The translations under genes and the position numbers were made by a program. A stretch of 16,570 nucleotides of DNA from CAYUDP01 sp964443725 (GTDB taxonomy: Bacteria; Patescibacteriota; Minisyncoccia; Phycocordibacterales; JAKFXT01), in assembly GCA_964443725.1 (NCBI GenBank), contig CAYUDP010000012.1, positions 1 to 16,570 of the forward strand. The letters are read 5' to 3'. Positions 14,983-16,570 of the stretch are shown here, in pieces. Numbering within the stretch: position 1 is the stretch's first letter; every line of letters starts with the position of its first letter. The notes beneath the pieces were generated by a model. The model had not been told where the DNA came from. It worked only from the letters and a program-made list of their open reading frames with translations, and searched no databases.

Positions 14983-15016
14983 AAAAAAGGACAGCGCATT
15001 TCGCGCTATTTTGTTT

Positions 15017-15022
15017 AAGGAG
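15017..15022 (+). promoter_or_regulatory. Strong ribosome-binding site that selects a GTG start
   Basis: AAGGAG with 7 nt to the GTG at 15030. No ATG in frame nearby competes, so the GTG is the start. Confidence 0.85.
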
Positions 15023-15029
15023 ACGAAAA

Positions 15030-16136
15030 GTGAAAGCACCCAAAGTGCAAAAAGTCGTCTTCGACGACAAGGTGGCAAAAGAAGTATTCTGGAGGTTGAT
15101 CCTTAGCTTCAGAGCAAGGGAGGGCATTTATGCAAAAAACGCAATAGATTACGCCCCCCAAAACTCGATTTGCCCGAGAGAACTCCTCGAGCCCGGGAAC
15201 GAACTCAAACACGCCATATGGAGGCTCTTTGCAGCGAGCACGGACCGTCGCACCCAAAGTATGAGCCAATACAAGGCCCATGCGTGGTTGTGGACAAACC
15301 ATCCTCATATTTACACAAAGGAGGTACTTAAACTCACCCCCAAGGAGCTACAAGCAATATTACGTAGCCCGCCCAAGAAAGCAGACCTCGGCAAAAAGCA
15401 GGTGGACGCCAAGTGCAAGCTGACTCAGAGTCTCTTTGACACCGATGGAGAATGCCAAGTAGAAGATGAGGATGAGGAGGAAGTCACTGGGGCACTTACG
15501 AGTCACTCTGGGTATATCCTTGCGGAAAATTGGCTCTATCTCGCAAAGACCCTATTTGAAGACCTCGACGGAAATCCGAAGAACCTCTTCGAATATGGGG
15601 TATTCCGAAGATCAATAGACGAGATCCTTCAGTGGCGAGAGAGAATAGCAAAGGAACGGGGCTACAACCCCTTACCTGGGATATCTGGAAAAATTCTCTC
15701 CCTCATCGCAGTCTTCCTCTCGGAACAGGGAGTGATAAGTGTTCCGGAGGGGACGTTCCCGGCTGACATTCACGTCATCGCTCTTTGCGAAGCTTGGGGT
15801 ATAACGAAGTATGAGCCAGACACAACTGGGGCACATATTGCAATGAAGATAAGGCCTAGGGTCTACGGGGTTTGCAAAGAGTTGAATGTCTCTCCCGTCG
15901 AGCTTTCGCACGCCATCTGGATACTCGGACAATCCCTCTGTCCGAGGTGTCATGCAAAACCCGAAAATACCGTTCTCTGTCCAGAGTACGAAAAGTGCCA
16001 AGGGAGACTGCATCATGACCGAGGAAGGGACAGGTGGCATGTGCTCAAAGACGGGAAACCTATAAGACGGCGCAAGGCCGTTTCTGGGTCACAGAAACCA
16101 TTTTCCGGGGAAGAAGCTCCGTTATTTACGAAATAA
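15030..16136 (+). CDS. Divergent HhH-GPD (endonuclease III-like) DNA glycosylase candidate
   Basis: This 368-residue protein has no obvious named family, but several marks of the HhH-GPD superfamily appear in the right order. LFAASTDRRTQ (66-76) resembles the LLSAQTTD helix. LPGISGK (215-221) matches the LPGVGRK hairpin, with Lys221 at the place of E. coli Nth Lys120. PADIHV (244-249) matches the PVDTHV segment with the catalytic Asp (Asp246). HAIWILGQSLC (294-304) resembles the helix before the iron-sulfur loop, followed by Cys304-x2-Cys307-x9-Cys317-x5-Cys323. Unusual points are an acidic insertion (about 115-160, with DEDEEE), a Lys-to-Asp distance of 25 residues (18 in Nth), non-standard cysteine spacing and a basic tail. 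The role in base excision is inferred from these motifs only. It forms a single-gene unit with strong SD and terminator. Confidence 0.62.
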   Translation: MKAPKVQKVVFDDKVAKEVFWRLILSFRAREGIYAKNAIDYAPQNSICPRELLEPGNELKHAIWRLFAASTDRRTQSMSQYKAHAWLWTNHPHIYTKEVLKLTPKELQAILRSPPKKADLGKKQVDAKCKLTQSLFDTDGECQVEDEDEEEVTGALTSHSGYILAENWLYLAKTLFEDLDGNPKNLFEYGVFRRSIDEILQWRERIAKERGYNPLPGISGKILSLIAVFLSEQGVISVPEGTFPADIHVIALCEAWGITKYEPDTTGAHIAMKIRPRVYGVCKELNVSPVELSHAIWILGQSLCPRCHAKPENTVLCPEYEKCQGRLHHDRGRDRWHVLKDGKPIRRRKAVSGSQKPFSGEEAPLFTK

Positions 16137-16143
16137 AAACCAC

Positions 16144-16159
16144 GCGGAGTAAAATCCGC
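16144..16159 (+). other. Small hairpin before the terminator
   Basis: GCGGA (16144-16148) and TCCGC (16155-16159) pair around a 6-nt loop, 8 nt after the stop of the glycosylase-like gene. Confidence 0.4.
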
Positions 16160-16163
16160 TTGA

Positions 16164-16189
16164 AGCTCGGGACAACCTCCCGGGCTTTT
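16164..16189 (+). terminator. Rho-independent terminator of the glycosylase-like gene
   Basis: AGCTCGGGA (16164-16172) pairs with TCCCGGGCT (16178-16186), one G-T included, around CAACC. TTTTGATTTAT follows. This is the clearest terminator in the window. Confidence 0.85.
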
Positions 16190-16209
16190 GATTTATCAAT
16201 ATTACGGGT

Positions 16210-16238
16210 TTGATAAAACACAAATATTAGTGTATTTT
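16210..16238 (+). promoter_or_regulatory. Promoter candidate with a dyad in the spacer
   Basis: TTGATA (16210-16215), 17 bp, TATTTT (16233-16238). A 16-bp dyad, ACACAAATATTAGTGT (16218-16233), palindromic at 14 positions, fills the spacer like an operator. The predicted start near 16245 falls in the palindrome at 16242-16274. It could make a long structured leader for tRNA-Ser or a separate small RNA. Confidence 0.4.
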
Positions 16239-16241
16239 TAA

Positions 16242-16274
16242 GCGACGTTTTTGATTAAAAATCAAAAACGTCGC
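16242..16274. repeat. Perfect 15-bp palindrome with 3-nt loop
   Basis: Arms 16242-16256 and 16260-16274 (GCGACGTTTTTGATT and its complement) are exactly complementary around AAA. No T run follows on either strand. It could be a stable RNA hairpin, a protein-binding cruciform or the remnant of a mobile palindromic element. Confidence 0.8.
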
Positions 16275-16291
16275 AAATAAATTAAGTTTTA

Positions 16292-16355
16292 GTGGACGAA
16301 AGGAACTTTCGACCACTCAAAAATACAATTGAAAATTGGAGACGTGGCTGAGTGG
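16292..16355 (+). repeat. 64-bp imperfect direct repeat, copy 1
   Basis: This matches 16436-16499 with 5 mismatches in 64. It holds a hairpin (GTGG-A-CGAAAG, GAA, CTTTCG-A-CCAC), a TACAAT box at 16324-16329 and the first 18 nt of tRNA-Ser. The sequence after it does not continue as a tRNA. Confidence 0.9.
16338..16355 (+). pseudogene. Truncated tRNA-Ser 5' fragment
   Basis: GGAGACGTGGCTGAGTGG is identical to the acceptor and D-arm start of the complete tRNA-Ser at 16482. After it the sequence turns into an unrelated hairpin, and no anticodon arm, T arm or matching 3' acceptor strand is present. Confidence 0.8.
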
Positions 16356-16385
16356 ATAAAACTTAAACTGCTTTGAGTTTTATCC
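16354..16385 (+). other. 13-bp hairpin that replaces the tRNA body
   Basis: GGATAAAACTTAA (16354-16366) pairs with TTGAGTTTTATCC (16373-16385) around ACTGCT, with one G-T pair. It starts on the last two bases of the tRNA fragment, so the fragment and the hairpin are joined directly. Confidence 0.7.
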
Positions 16386-16387
16386 GT

Positions 16388-16402
16388 TCCGCCAAAGGCG
16401 GA
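16388..16402. repeat. Small GC-rich palindrome
   Basis: TCCGCC-AAA-GGCGGA, a perfect 6-bp stem with 3-nt loop, directly after the 13-bp hairpin. A TGCAC/GTGCA pair (16403-16407 and 16429-16433) may form a further stem. Confidence 0.6.
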
Positions 16403-16435
16403 TGCACGATGCCGAACTTGTGAGGCCAGTGCAAG

Positions 16436-16499
16436 GTGGACGAAAGGTACTTTCGGCCACTCGACAATACAATTGGAAATTGGAGACGTGGCTGAGTGG
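16436..16499 (+). repeat. 64-bp imperfect direct repeat, copy 2
   Basis: This copy lies exactly 144 bp after copy 1. It carries the same hairpin (GTGG-A-CGAAAG, GTA, CTTTCG-G-CCAC) and runs straight into the intact tRNA-Ser, so it is the parental or functional copy. Confidence 0.9.
16468..16473 (+). promoter_or_regulatory. -10-like box of tRNA-Ser
   Basis: TACAAT ends 8 nt before the first tRNA base. The -35 position would fall inside the hairpin at 16436-16460 and shows no consensus match. Confidence 0.4.
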
Positions 16500-16568
16500 T
16501 CGAAAGCACCTCACTGCTAACGAGGCGTCCCTTAACCGGGACCGTGGGTTCGAATCCCACCGTCTCCG
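16482..16568 (+). tRNA. tRNA-Ser (anticodon GCT)
   Basis: The acceptor strand GGAGACG (16482-16488) pairs with CGTCTCC (16561-16567), with discriminator G at 16568. The D arm starts GCTGAGTGG. The anticodon loop CTGCTAA holds GCT, reading AGC/AGU. A long class II variable arm (GTCCC/GGGAC) identifies serine. The T arm GTGGG-TTCGAAT-CCCAC is at 16544-16560. The last anticodon-stem pair, next to the loop, is A-C rather than a Watson-Crick pair. The bases after the discriminator are CA, so CCA does not appear to be encoded. Confidence 0.96.
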
Positions 16569-16570
16569 CA

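Noticed and set aside
15672..16040. Minus-strand frame of 122 codons opposite the glycosylase-like gene
   Set aside because: The plus-strand product shows ordered HhH-GPD motifs and a four-Cys cluster; the antisense frame shows none.
16137..16481. CRISPR array or leader
   Set aside because: There are only two repeat copies, 64 bp each with 5 differences, and no regular spacers or cas genes.
16363..16560. Minus-strand frame of 65 codons starting MGFEPTVPV
   Set aside because: This is the antisense of the tRNA-Ser gene and its upstream repeat, a well-known type of spurious annotation.
16292..16568. Classical integrase attachment site at the tRNA
   Set aside because: The duplicated part is the 5' end with its promoter region, not the 3' end, and no integrase gene is in the window.

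Overview
The window looks like a chromosomal piece of a Patescibacteria (CPR) bacterium, most likely of the Parcubacteria type. The evidence is a compact type IV pilus cluster with the gene order pilM-N-O-(pilP position)-B-response regulator-T-C-pilins-pilD-minor pilins, no secretin or other outer-membrane pilus gene, AT-rich genes with almost no spacing, and gene starts that mostly lack a Shine-Dalgarno sequence. The taxonomic placement is inferred from gene content and order only.

Layout. (1) Positions 1-875, minus strand: the N-terminal part of NAD+-dependent DNA ligase (ligA), running off the left edge. (2) Positions 912-13016, minus strand, read right to left: a nearly complete type IV pilus locus. 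PilM, PilN and PilO form the inner-membrane platform. A membrane-anchored protein sits in the pilP position. PilB (extension ATPase), a single-domain CheY-like regulator, PilT (retraction ATPase) and PilC (platform) follow. Then come the probable major pilin, a second four-cysteine pilin, the prepilin peptidase PilD, and four minor pseudopilin-type proteins (FimT/GspH-, PilW-, PilV- and PilX-like). Internal hairpins and promoter-like sites divide this into several transcription units; the pilA unit has its own promoter, a structured leader and a downstream hairpin. (3) Positions 13093-13764, plus strand: comFC, divergent from pilM, which suggests the pilus may also serve DNA uptake. (4) Positions 13854-16136, plus strand: two single-gene units unlike the rest. 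Each has a strong AAGGAG ribosome-binding site, a promoter-like sequence and a terminator hairpin, and both are visibly richer in G+C. The first has no recognisable function. The second carries the marks of a divergent helix-hairpin-helix DNA glycosylase (LPGISGK hairpin, catalytic-type Asp, four C-terminal cysteines). (5) Positions 16137-16568: a non-coding stretch dense in hairpins, containing a 64-bp imperfect direct repeat that duplicates the promoter region and first 18 nt of the tRNA-Ser(GCT) gene at the right edge.

How it works together: PilD processes the prepilins, PilB and PilT drive extension and retraction through PilC on the PilMNO platform, the minor pilins probably form the tip or initiation complex, and ComFC and the ligase fit DNA uptake and repair. 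The parts most worth a second look are the glycosylase-like protein, the two SD-led orphan genes, the tRNA-Ser-associated repeat, and a recurrent TANNNT box 6-9 nt before start codons that suggests leaderless transcripts.
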